A stretch of 64,000 nt of DNA from Halocafeteria seosinensis (taxonomy: Eukaryota > Sar > Bigyra > Bicosoecida), in NCBI GenBank assembly GCA_001687465.1, contig LVLI01000090.1:1-64000 (forward strand). The letters run 5' to 3'. The notes beneath the pieces are model-generated. The model was given only the letters and a program-made list of their open reading frames with translations. It was not told where the DNA came from and searched no databases. Shown here in pieces: positions 23,321 through 35,166 of the stretch; the stretch's first letter is position 1, and each line of letters opens with the position of its first letter. The position numbers and the translations under genes are program-made.

Positions 23321-25389
23321 ATGGCGGCCGATCAAGGTCCGCCGCCACTTCAACATGATCAGGGCACTTTTACGGATTCTGGGGCTAATATCAACGCTTA
23401 CAATGCCTCCATAGGTGCCACAGCGTCAGCACCTCCTCCCGGGGATGAGTTCGAGCCTCCACCGCACACAGGGGCGCAAGGGGAAAGAGAAGTGCCGATT
23501 TATCCCGTCAAACGCATCCCATACTTTCAGCGAATGGTGCCTATATTATGTCAAAATGAGAATGGACCTTGTCCATTATTGGCCATTTGTAAGTCCATGT
23601 TGGAGTATTTGCCCTGGAGCGAACACCTGACTGACGCCGTGGCTATTGCTGCAACAGGTAATGTGCTACTGCTTCGTGGAAGTGCCAACATCAACGCGGA
23701 TATGAGCTATATTACGGAAGATGAGTTGATACAAATTGTGGCAAACAAAATTCTGGAAAGCAATACGGGGGTAAGTGCCTCATTAAATGCTTTTTGTGTG
23801 ATTCCTCGCGGAACACCATTTTGGGAGGTTTTGCAGAATGACGATCAACTGGCCATTAACCAACAACAACTTATTGATGATGCAGTTTCCAGTTTGCATA
23901 AACTAACAAGGGGTGTGGATGTCAATGTTAGCTTTACAGAGTACGTATAGCTATCTTTTAATACGCTACTAGCATTCTGGGTTCCTGAGACTAGTGTGCT
24001 ACCTCTGCAGTCCTCAAGCCTTTGAATATACACGTGAACTGACGCCGTTTGACCTCACTGGAATCAGATTGTTTCACGGGTGGCTGATTGATCCTGAGGA
24101 TAAAGAGGCTCAGAGTGTTATCAATGGTACGGAATTCGCTGTTTAGACAAACTCATACTAGTATCTTCGCACTGCTGCAATTCTACAGGCTCTTCATACA
24201 ACACACTAGTACAAACACTGGTAGATAGTTCAAGCCCTGTGAAGAAGAGGAATCCCAACTCCTCTCAGCAAGGGGGTAGAATCAAGGATTATGTGGAATC
24301 AGAAGTATCTGAGATCATAGAAAGAACTTTAAGAAGGGTCGGAGAAACTTTTGGAGGTACGTCGTTGTTCTCACCGTGCTCTCCCGTTTGGAATCAGACC
24401 TTCAGGTGACCTTTACTATGTAACACAGAAGTCAATGAAGTTACTGTCAAAGGAGAGCAGAATCAAGAAGACCATACTCTTGATCCCTCGTCAGCCTACC
24501 GGGTCTCAGTAATACGACGGTTTTTAGACGAAACAGCTACACAGCTAACGTATCATGGAATTATGAAACTTTTTGAGACGATGGAAGAACGCGAGTTAGG
24601 GATCCTTTTTAGGAATAACCATTTTAGTGTAATCTTCAAGTATTCGGGATATCTGTTCCTGCTAGTCACAGATGAGGGATATCGTGACGAGCCAGAAGTG
24701 GTGTGGGAAGTCCTAGACGAGGTATGCCTATAATCTGAGACCCTTAGAACGTTAACTGTGTGTATCGTGTACGGCTTATGTCTGATTCTATTGGCAGATT
24801 GCTGGTGACACTGTTTTTGTGAATGGGGAGTTCAAGATTCCTGCGGCAGAGCAAACAGGTGCTAGCCAAGCCGCTATAGCAAACAGCACCACCGAAGGAG
24901 CGGCGTCTACTGGTCAACAGCAAGCTGCTTCACATGGACAAACAGGGGAAAGTGGAGAAGGAACCAGTTCGACATACGATGAGTTAGTCAAGGCCCAGCT
25001 AGCGATGGAGAGGCAAGCCGGGTCCGCTGCCAATCAGCCAGCACAGGCCAACGGGGCTCCGTTAGCCCAGCATTCTCGACTGAACCAGCAGCGATTCCAC
25101 AAATCGAACAGGGAAAGATATGCCACCCAAGCTGAAAGGCTGAGGGAAGCGGTAAGTTATTGCGACGAGTAAACGTATGTATGCGGCAGGAAGAAGCTCG
25201 AATTTTCGTGTGCAGCATGAGGCCCGTCAACAAAGACAACGGACTCAAGGCCCTCCGCAAAGTTCGTCGGGCAACCGTATGCGCATTGTCCAAGATGCAG
25301 AAGGGAGGTTGCGAACTGCTTCGGGGAGATTGCTCACTGATGAAGAGTGTGCTCGTTTTTATCAGCAGATGGAGAATAGGTACGGCTAA
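23321..25389 (+). CDS. MINDY-family (FAM63) K48-type deubiquitinase
   Basis: Exons 23321-23940, 24011-24126, 24189-24356, 24429-24721, 24798-25151 and 25216-25389 join in frame to 574 aa. Introns are 62-76 nt, and two donors are GTACGT. The catalytic block LCQNENGPCPLLAI places the nucleophile at C84 with the oxyanion Gln just before. The catalytic His lies in RNNHFSVIFKY (H366). The family features FEYT...FDLTGIRLFHGWLIDP and LFLLVTDEGY...VVWEVLDE are all present. MINDY enzymes are cysteine peptidases that trim long K48-linked ubiquitin chains. The stretch between exons 3 and 4 is a charged insertion, and the C-terminus is Gln/Arg-rich low complexity without an evident membrane anchor. Assignment is secure at family level. 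Confidence 0.93.
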
Positions 25390-25794
25390 TCCGGAACCGC
25401 AGCCTGTGGTTTCCGCATCTTCCCCCATTCATTTCGTGCTTTACCTTCTTGATTTACAGCAGTCAGCGCTCGCAGCAACGTTCTGCACAACAATCTCGGA
25501 ACGACAAGAAGAAAAACTGCATTGTAATGTAGCCCGAGAATTCTGGAATTTTCCTTCATTAGTGTAAAATTTAGTGTTAGAAATGATGGGGTCTTTAGCT
25601 CGATCACTACTCTGACTATATGCAATGTTTACAACGTGCTTCCCGGTTCAATTTCTGTTAACATGCAATACTGAGATGTGCCTCGGGAAGTCTCATCTCT
25701 TGTCCCTCCCCTAAATTTTTTCCGTACGTAGCAGTGTGCATGTTGTATACACCCATGCTCTGTTGCTTCCGCGAAATTTGATAGGCCTTTTAAA
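25390..25794. other. Convergent intergenic spacer
   Basis: This lies between the ends of MINDY (+) and the CEP120-like gene (-). It presumably holds both 3' UTRs. No gene was seen. Confidence 0.5.
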
Positions 25795-28700
25795 CTAGGA
25801 CGGGTGGGGGGCGTCTTGTCGTGGTATCGAAACGGCAGCAGAATGGAATTCGTCTGTTTCTGTTGGGGACTGAGTAGTCGCCGCTGAAGATGACGGATAC
25901 AACGACTCTGTAACTTTGCTTTCGTACGCTTCATTTTGTTCGGTATGGCCGCGGTAACGCAAAGGATCTTCTCTCGCACTTCCAGACTGATCAATGTCCT
26001 CATCTTGGACTTGATGAAGTTGCTCACGAATTTTGCGAAGCGTTGCACGGTCATCATCCAAAACATACCTTTCTTCTCGTGCCAAATATTCCACACGTAG
26101 CCTCGCCAACTCCTGCTCTGCGGCTTCTCGTTCTTTCGCTCGGTACTTCGAGACTTCTCTGGCAAGTACAAAAACTTGTGCACGCAATTTACTGCTTTGC
26201 TGCCGTTCATTGTTATACTTCTCCTTCATATCATTTAGCTCTCTTTGAAGAGACAGATTTTCACCCTCAATCTTGGATATCTTTTCGCGCAGCGCTGCTT
26301 CAGGGGTTTCGCTTTGAGCTGACCGGTATTTGGTGAACTCATCCTGTACCTGCTCTGAGCGCTTCCTTTCACGGTCTACCTCAGATTCCAAGCTCTTAAT
26401 TCTTTCCTTCAGGGCATCGTTCTTGGCTTTTTCGGATGCCACCTTCATCTGCACTTCCTCCTCAACCCTTTTCTCCTTTTCCTCCACGCTTGCCAGTTTC
26501 GATTTTGCCTGTTCATCCGCAGCTGTTAACTTGGATTCCAGCGTGAGAGCGCGCCTTTCTGCCTTTGCAATTGCTTTCTTCAGCTGAGATTCCAATGTAG
26601 CATATTCGCTTGTGAGCGATTTCATTTCAGCTTGCCTCTGTTCTTCTCTTTCTTGATATTCTTTCTCTAGTTCGTTGAGTTTCTTGCGTTCCTTTTCCTT
26701 CAGCTCAGCTATCCATGATTCTTCTGCTTCCTCCCTCCACCGCTCAAACGCTCTTAGCGCATCAGCCCGAATTGCCGGGGGTAGATCATCGAATGAGGTT
26801 GCACGCTGGTACGAGGCTGACCAATGTCCTTGGCTGCCCACGCCAGAGTAGTAATTTCCCGAATGAGCCTGACTCGACTTTCGTTCTGCTGGTAACTCCA
26901 TACGGTCATTGTAGGTGTTACCACTAGAAAATGCTTCTTGTCGAGAGAAATGCTCAGCTAATCCAGGTGGATAAGGTATTGCGGAACCTACCGCCGCGGC
27001 TGATTTTCCAAGTAGCTCGTCTGGCCTTCCCTCTTCTGGATCAGCGGAGTACTTCGAGTTAGCTGGAATGCTATGTATACCGTAGAACTCAAGAGCCCGT
27101 GATGGGGTTGAAACGGCCGTCTTGGAGGAGGCGCTTCCAGAAGTCAGATGGGTTGTAGGGCCAAAATCCTCCAAAATGACAAGTGATCTCACATATCCTG
27201 TAACCTGGACGCGATTTGAGGGTTCTCCTCCGGGGGCGGTACCTTTTGGCGCTTGGTAACCCTCCGTGCCTCGAGGGCCACCAAACCCGAGTCCCGCATT
27301 AAACTCACTTTCTTTCGCGAAAGCTAGTAGCGGTAAGTACACGTCAAATATTTGGATTGTCACAGGCGGTATATCCCAAGAAAACTCTTTGTCTTCATCC
27401 TCGTCCGATTCCTCCTCTGGCATTCTCTTCTCGGAATGTTTATGCTTTTTCTCCGTAGCTGAAGCGAAAGGTCGAGAGGTATCTTGATTAGCCTTCAAAT
27501 GCATTATATGTCTGTTGTAATTGGCTTTCGAAGAAAATATTTTCTGCGTGAAAGGGCAGCGATACAAGCACTTAGACAAGACAACTTCTGCTGGGCACAA
27601 TTCAGCGGTTCCGATTTTCTGATCGTGTTCAAACCTCTTTCTATCGCGGTGCCATAAATCGACTTTCAAGGATTTTTGTAGTTCCTGCACCAGCTTTTCG
27701 CCACTGGAGACGAACTCAAAAAGACGGAAGGAATGCGGCAAATTTTCCTCCGAATTGGGAGAAACATGAACAGTGGGCCTTGTTCGAAGTTTCAATTTGC
27801 TAAGCGATGACGCTGTCTTTTCGGCCTGCATATTTGCTTGCTCATAGAAGTGTGCTGCTTGCTCAGCTTCCGTCGCGCGATGTATGGCAGCGTGCGCAAA
27901 CTTATATTGATCAAATCGTGAGGTACAATACACGTTCGACGACTGCGAGAGAGACTTTACAGATCTAACCTCAAAAGACAGCCGGAAATGGTTAAGATCT
28001 TCATTTGCAGCCATGGCAGAGTTATTGATTTTTTGTTGAATGCTTGCCTTGTTCTCTTCGCTAAGTTCTCGAGAGGACACTTGCCGCTGAGATCGCCTAG
28101 CAAATTCTGGATCGCGATGAGTAAGGCGCTTTTTCGTTTCGTACTCAATCGCCACATTTTCGCTGTCTGTGTCGTACGGTGTGGACTCCTGAGGGGTCGT
28201 TACCGTCGAAGCCTCTCCCGGTGCCAGCGCTACCCAAGCCACCGGTTGCATCGTGGTACCAACATCACCATGGGCGTCTGTAGACGATGATTGATATCTC
28301 TGCAGATCCTCTACTTTATACAACGGCACGCTGCATTCAGCTCCGGAGCATAAATCTACGGAATTAGCAAAACCAATACAGAAGGCGTAGTCGTCCGGAA
28401 TTTCCTCCTCATTCTGAGGAGTAGCATTAGTCGAAAGAACACGCACCGTTAAGATATCACCTCCTTGTTCTCGGGTCGAAGTAAGGGGAAACACCGCTTG
28501 CATTTGCAGCTCATCGAGGGCATGCCAAACAGGTTCATCCTCTTCAGCGTCTTCCTTTAGTGTAGCATCCTTAAGATTTAGTCGTTCGTTGCAGAGACAC
28601 ACAAAACGCCCGATTCCCAGTTCTAGCCAAGCACTGGTATCCCTGTTATCCTCTTCAAAAAGCGCCACCTTGTTAAATGAAACTCCTCGCACGTCTACAT

Positions 28701-30283
28701 AGATGCTCCGCTCTTGATTGGATTCGTCGCCGCTCTCTCCGGATTCTATCTGTCCTCTGTGTTGCAGATTAAATGTGTACGCCGAAGCCGGCTCGAAGCT
28801 AGGAGGAACGACGACTGGGATTTGGCGCTGCGCCTGATCTGTGCGCTCTTCTTCATATGGACCGGCGGCTGCGGATTTTACCGTATCCAGTCTCGATTGG
28901 CTCTCCCTAGGAGGGCGAGGTGGCAATGCCGCCCTTCGATCCTTTCTACCGTGGTCCGTGGTCATGCCGTGCTGAGCTTGTGGCATCAGGGAAACTATTC
29001 CGTGTAGTTGAGCAGTGAATTCATCAGTTGCTACTTCATATCGGGCAGAAGCAGCCAGAGGTTTTAGCGGCTGAATATCAAACCCACCACGCAGCTCAGC
29101 ACTTGCAAGACTATACTCCTTTCCATATCGGTTTCGCTTTACCAGTTGGTCAAGAGGTATCTCGACCAAAGCTAGCACCTCACCTTCAGTGCACAGCATT
29201 ACATGGACTGGAGGCTGAAGCTCTGTCCACTGTATCAGACTATTCACATTCGACCTGAGCACGAACGAATCCTCGACATTGGGAAACTTAGAAGCCTTAG
29301 GAAACGTGAATGTATCCGTTTGAATCAGCACTCCGAAAATCTTGTATGAAAACCATAAATTGATCGGTCCTTTCCGATCGCTTAATATCGAATGCAGACC
29401 AGACACTCCAGTTAAACTGATGGTCAGATTGAAGTGCTGGTCAGCTTTATCACGTTCACCTATAACAATAGCATCATCAGAGGTTCCTACGGCCACAGCG
29501 GGTTCATCATTGGCAGCGGCTTCTCGTAAGGCATGGGGTGCATATTCATTTGAGGACCGAGGAGTAACTGCTTGTTGGCTGACTGCTCCCTTCTCCTCCT
29601 CCTTCTCTTCCGATTCAGAACCAGATTCTTCGTGGTCTTCCTCGGTATCTTGTCGAGCAGCAATGCCACAAGGTTTTGGAGGCTGAGACAACATACCTCT
29701 AAGTCGAACTCGTATCTTTAATTGTCCTGGATTGTGTCCACTCATGGAATACCAATCAAATCGTGCCGCTTGAGGGTCAGCCAGCGTCACTTCAGCATGT
29801 CGCAAGTCCACCATACAAAAGCCTACAAATTGAGCCCGCTGTGACGTCTGCCTATCTCCGGCGGGTCGGGTGTACACATTCAGCTTCATTCGAGGAGCAA
29901 CCGATTTACACTTCCTCCATTCAGATTTTGTGAAGTTCCAGTTTAACGTCGCCCCACCAGCTTTCCAAAAGGGGTCATTTACTCGCGTTCCACGGCCCAT
30001 AGAGGATGGGAGCGTTTCCTTCATCTGAGAATAACAGGTAGCAAATAGTTAAAACAGTGGGATAGAGTCCCAAATGGGATCAATAAGCACACAGAAGACC
30101 GAGACGTTAACCATGCTTGCGGAAACGACAAAAAGCATCCAAAGAGAGCTTTCCCCCCTGTTGTGGTCAACATGAAAGCCACAGACTTACCTGGTTCCCA
30201 TATGTCGTCTGTATGACCACTCGATGCCCATATGGGCATTTGGGGAAGCCCCTCCCTTCCACTATTTCTATGGATAGCTCCAT
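25795..30283 (-). CDS. CEP120-like centriole protein (C2 domains plus coiled coil)
   Basis: Exons 30283-30191 and 30024-25795 join in frame (166-nt intron, phase 0) to 1440 aa. The short first exon is needed: it supplies the beginning of the first C2 domain (SIEIVEGRGFPKCP), which continues after the splice as the CEP120 N-terminus does. C2-like domains lie at about residues 1-140 (FVGFCMVDLRHAE), 230-370 (TISLTGVSGLHSIL) and 470-620 (YVDVRGVSFNKVAL). The C-terminal 1090-1340 is a long coiled coil beginning ALRAFERWREEAEESW, matching CEP120's layout. CEP120 promotes centriole elongation and cilium formation with SPICE1/CPAP. This protein is longer than human CEP120 (986 aa) owing to low-complexity inserts. 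Confidence 0.82.
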
Positions 30284-31683
30284 TGTCCCAATCTCGGCAG
30301 CCGACTGCTACAAACAAAGCCTTAACATCCCCATCGTTAATTTGAATTCCACTGTGAATTTCCACACATGTGTGAAGGCTTGAACCTTCGACTCGCTTCG
30401 AGGCTTGAAGAGAAGAGTCTCAGAAGACAAGCTGAAGTACCAGAAGAGTGTATAATTTATGGCCTACCGATCCCACCCGAACGGCCGGCGGGTTATCTCT
30501 AACTTCTCTGTCACATATATATGTGTGTGTGCCGTTCTTAACGATGCAACATCGATATTCTTCTTAATGTGTGTGTGTGTGCCCTCACAATTCCAGCACT
30601 GTGGGAAGACGATGGCTTCAATTCTTCCTGCCGAACTTCGCCCCGAAGTTCCCAGGTTATGGCATTGGATTGTTTGCATTTCGAACGTTGGTTGCGAAGG
30701 AGCACATCGTTTTGTTCTCTCTCTTTGCCGTGCTGTGCTTGGTGATTTGTTTTATTGCTGGTTGCTCCGTGCTAGCGGACAAGAGGTGCAGGTGCGCACA
30801 ACGGAACTGAAGATGGGCATCTTCACATACTAAGGGAGAGCCTCTGGTATCTACTCTTTGCTGCTGCTAGTTTCTCTGTTGGTCTTGGTGCTATTGTCAT
30901 ATGGAATTTAGACGAAGAACAGCGACAGCAGTCTGTTTTTTGGTCGCCGGAATTTGTATTCTGATAGCCGGACTCTGTACTAGTTTGTCGGGCACTATCA
31001 GCGTACGCAAACACTGAGAACAAAAAGCAGATAGTGCTACAGGAAAAGCTGCTACTATGATATCCCCCCGCGTGCTAATAGAATAGCCTTCGATGAATGC
31101 CACATGTCAGATAATTGTCCGACATGCTTGTTCCAACGCTCAATATGCAACACATGAAGAGATTAGAGAACGGAACGTCGTTGTTTTCAAGCTTTCAAAA
31201 CTCTTCATTTCAAGGTGATTCTTATTTTATGGCCACCCGAAATCTGTTACGCAGGAGCTATGGTCGATTTTATCAAGAGATACTGGAATATTATCTGACA
31301 ATTATCTATGTAGATAGCTAAATTGTTAGAAATACGGTAACAACAGAAGAATATGTAAAGTTCTATTCAAAAGACTCATCGCCTTCTTCCATGCTTAACG
31401 CTAAACATTGCAGATGATCCTGGTATCGCTGCGTCACAGTGCCGGTCTCCGACGCCGCCTCCAAGTTGGCTCCAACTACCGTAGTTCGACCTGTGTGAAT
31501 CAGTTCGGAGCTGCACCCTGGCGCACGTCAGCGGGTCCTTAACAGCTAAGGCAGACGCTGCTCCTCCTCGAAAGGATGTCGTTTTCTTTTTGCACGGGAT
31601 AAGAGAGCCTCTCACAATCTATCTTCCATGGTAGAATCCAGCACAATCAACCCATGCAGATGTGTATCCTAGTAGTATTGCTC
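30284..31683. other. Intergenic, with possible remnant of a membrane-protein gene
   Basis: 1.4 kb without an intact gene. Bases 30481-30531 carry a diverged copy of the tail of the dispersed repeat (GGCCGGCGGGTTATCT, then TGTCACATATATATGTGTG). Between about 30600 and 31020 three different frames each encode one hydrophobic helix: HIVLFSLFAVLCLVICFIAG, then IYSLLLLVSLLVLVLLSYGI, then AVCFLVAGICILIAGLCTSL. Stops and frame changes lie between them. This could be a decayed multi-span membrane protein or unrecognised short exons. Confidence 0.3.
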
Positions 31684-33846
31684 CTACCATAAGCACCCAG
31701 GGAACAGTAACTGAGGTAATTGAACGATATGTCGGAAAGCATTATTTGTTACCGTGGATTGATCGCACGCTGTCATTACCAAGTATTGCAATTGGTATAA
31801 TTGACCAACATGCCGAAATGTAGCGTCTGTAATCGTGGACTGATAGCACGCCCGCATTTTCAGTGTTTTCAAGGTGGACAGCTGACCGATATGCCCGAAA
31901 GCATCATCCGTAATGGTCGATTGATGGCACAGAGACATATCCAATGTATCTAACTGGGATAATTGACCAATATGTCGGAACGCTTCATCTGTAATCGTCG
32001 ATTGCTTGCAACCTTCCATAAGCAAGGTCTCCAACGTGGCCAATCGACCAACATGTCGAAAAGCATCATGTGTAACCGTGGATTGATTGCACCCCGACAT
32101 ATCTAAGCATTGTAACTGCGATAATTGGCCAATATAGCGGAACGCAACATCTTCAATGGTTGATTGACGACAACAAGACACATTCAATTTTCGCAATTGG
32201 GACAATCTACCAATATGATGGAAAGCATTATTCGAAATTGTCGATTGCCGGCAACCCTCCATATCCAAATTTTCCAATTTCGACAATTGACCAATATGTC
32301 GGAAGGCATCATTTGTAATCGTGAATTGATTGCAACCGTGCATATCCAAAATTTCCAATATGGACAATTGACCAATATGTCGAAACGCATCATCTGTAAT
32401 CGTTGATTGATCGCAGCAACACATATACAATGCTTTTAAAGTGGACACGTGACCAATATACCCGAATGCATCATCGGTAATCGTCGATTGACGACAACGA
32501 GCCATAATCAATGTTTGCAACTGGGATAATTGGCCGATATGTTGGAACGCTCCATCTGTAATCGTCGATTGCTTGCAACCTACCATTTGCAAGGTTTTCA
32601 GTTCGCCCAATTCACCAAGATGTCGAAAAGCATCATCTGTAATAGTTGATTGATTGCACTGACTCATGGTGAACGTTTGCAACTTGGATAACTGACCGAT
32701 ATATTGGAATGCTTCATCCGTGATCGTCGATTGGTTGCAATCCCGCATTTTCAATTTTCGCAATTGGGACAATTTACCAATATGTCGGAACGCATCATTG
32801 GTAATCGTAGGTTGATAACAACAATCAATCACCAATGACGTCAATGTGGATAATTGACCAATATGTCGACAAGCATCATCTGTTGGTTGACTGCACCTAC
32901 TCATGCTTATTGTTTGCAATTGGGGTAATTGACAAATATGTCGGAATGCACCATGTGTAATCGTTGGTTGCTCGCAAGCATCAATCACCAAGGTCTTCAA
33001 TGTGGACAATTGGCCAATATGTTGAAAAGCATCATCTGTTATCGTTGATTGAATGCACAGAACCATGCTTAATCTTTGTAATTGGGGTAATTGGCAAATA
33101 TGTCGGAATGCATCATCTGTAATCGTAGATTGATCGCAAGCATCAATCACCAAGGTCTTCAACGTGGGTAATTGACCAATATATCGAAAAGCATAATCTG
33201 TAATCGTGGATTGATGACAATCCGTCATGTCCAAGAATTGCAGTTGGAATAATTGACTTATATACCGGAAAGCGTCATTCGAAATCGTTGATTGCTTGCA
33301 CCTCTCCAGAATCAAGTTTTCCAATTCAGATAGCTGACCAATATGTCGGAAAGCATCATCTGTAATCGTCGAGCTATAGCACTCACGCAAACTCAATGTT
33401 TTCAATTGGATTAGTCCAACAATATGCCGAAAAGCATCATCTGTAATCGTGGGTTGATGGAAGTTCGCCATGCCAAATGTTTGCAAATGGGACAACCGAC
33501 CAATATGTCGGAAAGTATCATCGTCGGGCCGGTGGATCCCGTTCCCGCAAATGACTACCTCGCCGCTGAAATTCGGAAACATGGCTGCCCCTGCTTCTGT
33601 CTCTTTCGATGGACCGAAGGATATACGGTCACCCATTATCAGTGTATGTCGAGGCCATGGCAACGTGTATACCCAACCACCACTCTCGCCAGGGTCTTCG
33701 CCTTTGACGACTTGGCTCCAGTAGTCAACAGCAGCTTCCAACATGGAAGTCTGACGTCCACAAAGCTTTCGTGACCTCTCCAACGATATATGCTCAGCAT
33801 GATATTGAAACCATTGCTTTAAGTAAACTTCCAAGACGCAAGACAT
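31684..33846 (-). CDS. Tandem 27-residue leucine-rich-repeat protein
   Basis: Single ORF of 720 aa from ATG 33846. About 105 unique N-terminal residues precede some 22 tandem repeats of 27 residues, with core FRHIGQLSQLQTL followed by a Cys and then QSTITDDA. In DNA this is an 81-bp periodicity. The L-x-x-L...C...ITD-x-A pattern resembles the cysteine-containing LRR class of AMN1/FBXL proteins, but no F-box was seen. One unit (about position 32880) is shortened by two residues and another has Cys in place of Phe. The last unit is cut short after QLPQLLFPG. No signal peptide or membrane helix is evident. It probably forms a curved binding scaffold. High identity between units suggests recent unequal recombination. 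The binding partner is unknown. Confidence 0.85.
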   Translation of the reverse strand: MSCVLEVYLKQWFQYHAEHISLERSRKLCGRQTSMLEAAVDYWSQVVKGEDPGESGGWVYTLPWPRHTLIMGDRISFGPSKETEAGAAMFPNFSGEVVICGNGIHRPDDDTFRHIGRLSHLQTFGMANFHQPTITDDAFRHIVGLIQLKTLSLRECYSSTITDDAFRHIGQLSELENLILERCKQSTISNDAFRYISQLFQLQFLDMTDCHQSTITDYAFRYIGQLPTLKTLVIDACDQSTITDDAFRHICQLPQLQRLSMVLCIQSTITDDAFQHIGQLSTLKTLVIDACEQPTITHGAFRHICQLPQLQTISMSRCSQPTDDACRHIGQLSTLTSLVIDCCYQPTITNDAFRHIGKLSQLRKLKMRDCNQSTITDEAFQYIGQLSKLQTFTMSQCNQSTITDDAFRHLGELGELKTLQMVGCKQSTITDGAFQHIGQLSQLQTLIMARCRQSTITDDAFGYIGHVSTLKALYMCCCDQSTITDDAFRHIGQLSILEILDMHGCNQFTITNDAFRHIGQLSKLENLDMEGCRQSTISNNAFHHIGRLSQLRKLNVSCCRQSTIEDVAFRYIGQLSQLQCLDMSGCNQSTVTHDAFRHVGRLATLETLLMEGCKQSTITDEAFRHIGQLSQLDTLDMSLCHQSTITDDAFGHIGQLSTLKTLKMRACYQSTITDATFRHVGQLYQLQYLVMTACDQSTVTNNAFRHIVQLPQLLFPGCLW
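31690..33530. repeat. 81-bp coding tandem repeat array
   Basis: This is the DNA-level view of the LRR array: about 22 units of 81 bp, each with a near-constant core such as TGTAATCGTCGATTG. The units are arranged head to tail and lie entirely inside the open frame. Confidence 0.85.
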
Positions 33847-34766
33847 GGTATACAGCTTCTGCTGTGTAGATAGGGACTTAGCTTGATATGTAAGAGACTC
33901 GAGTACACTTGATATTGTCCTTCTCTTACTCGGGGAATCGTTCAGTCAGCAAGCAAGCGAAAGGCACCTCATGAATTGGTAAGGTCGTTCAGTTAAAACC
34001 CTAAAACTTCTAGGCAGCGCACGAGTCGGCACGACGAAGGAAGCTGATTGTCCGTTTAACTTTCTCTATGTGTTAAGAGCCACACAGAGCGCACTGTAAA
34101 GCCGTTTTGCATCCTCTTTTGATAAATAGACAATGCAATGTACCATATATATTTTTGCTCGAACACAGGTGGTATGCGTCTTTTATCCATGCGTGCGTGA
34201 AGATCCTTTTGTGAGCCAGGATCAGAAGTTTAGAAATGATTCAGAACTTCTGAACCCCACCGGCAGTGTCCTGAAACCTTCTTATTGATACATGTGAAAA
34301 GCTTACAGGGTATACCGGTGGAACGGAAACGACATCATCAGTTTTCATCCATAACTACCGTGGAACTTACATCACTGAGGGTGCAGCGCGTTGCATCATT
34401 AAACACTTGAGGAATTGTGTTGGGCGTGGACCAACGAATTAATGGTTCTTAACAGCATCCGATGCCAAGCGACCCCCAAGGATTGATTGTGACTGGCAGC
34501 CGGCCGGTGCTGGTGAGAGTAATGTCGACTGTGCTTTCGGTCCTTAGTGTGTGGATCGAACGGTAGCTCTGTGCTGGATTGGGGCACACACAGTGTCACA
34601 CATCCGCAAGAGAGAAATACGTTATCCAAAGCGCTGCATAACACGATACCTAACCAACACCTCTTAGTGCATGAGACCAATGGTCACGTCCCGCGAAAGC
34701 CTGATAGGACTGTTCAGTAACACCACAGTGATAGTAGTAGTTGTAAAGGTTGCTGTACTGATCTCG
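33847..34766. other. Intergenic, no gene seen
   Basis: About 0.9 kb upstream of the LRR gene, ending where the dispersed repeat copy 3 begins. Only short, uncharacteristic ORFs are present. Confidence 0.5.
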
Positions 34767-35024
34767 GTGTGGCAGGCTCAGGGTTTTCTCCTGCCAGACT
34801 GAGCCTTGTCGGTACCTCTGACATTGTGGGCGCAGGCATGGCTCCTCCCCAGATGCCTCCTGAGCATAACCAGTGTTGTGTTCCCTCACGGCGCATGTCA
34901 GCAAGGCTGCAGGAACAGCGGGCCCGTCGCTGCTTAACACGGGCGCATACCGCTCCTCGTTAAGAGGATGCGGTCAACTTCCCGGCCGGTGGGCTATCTG
35001 TCACATGTCACATGTGTGTGTGCG
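34767..35024 (+). repeat. Dispersed repeat, copy 3
   Basis: This matches 583-830 in the same orientation along almost its whole length, including GTGTTGTGTTCCCTCACGGC, GCGGGCCCGTCGCTGCTTAA and the CGGCCGGTGGGCTATCT tail followed by (GT)n. It ends about 140 bases before the BBS1 copy A start codon, so it may supply or disturb that promoter. Confidence 0.82.
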
Positions 35025-35166
35025 GTGTGCGACTACTACAAACTGCCTGTCTGTCGCAACCGCAGTCGACCGTACTACCTGGTTCATGCGAGGGGTCGAT
35101 ACAACCTCTATATTATCAAATACCGAAGGTAAGAAAGCATGTTCTCGAAGGAGGAAGTGAATAGTA

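Noticed and set aside
31690-33530. Regular 81-bp repeats that might suggest a CRISPR or satellite array
   Set aside because: The units are contiguous, have no unique spacers, and lie fully within one open frame encoding LRRs.
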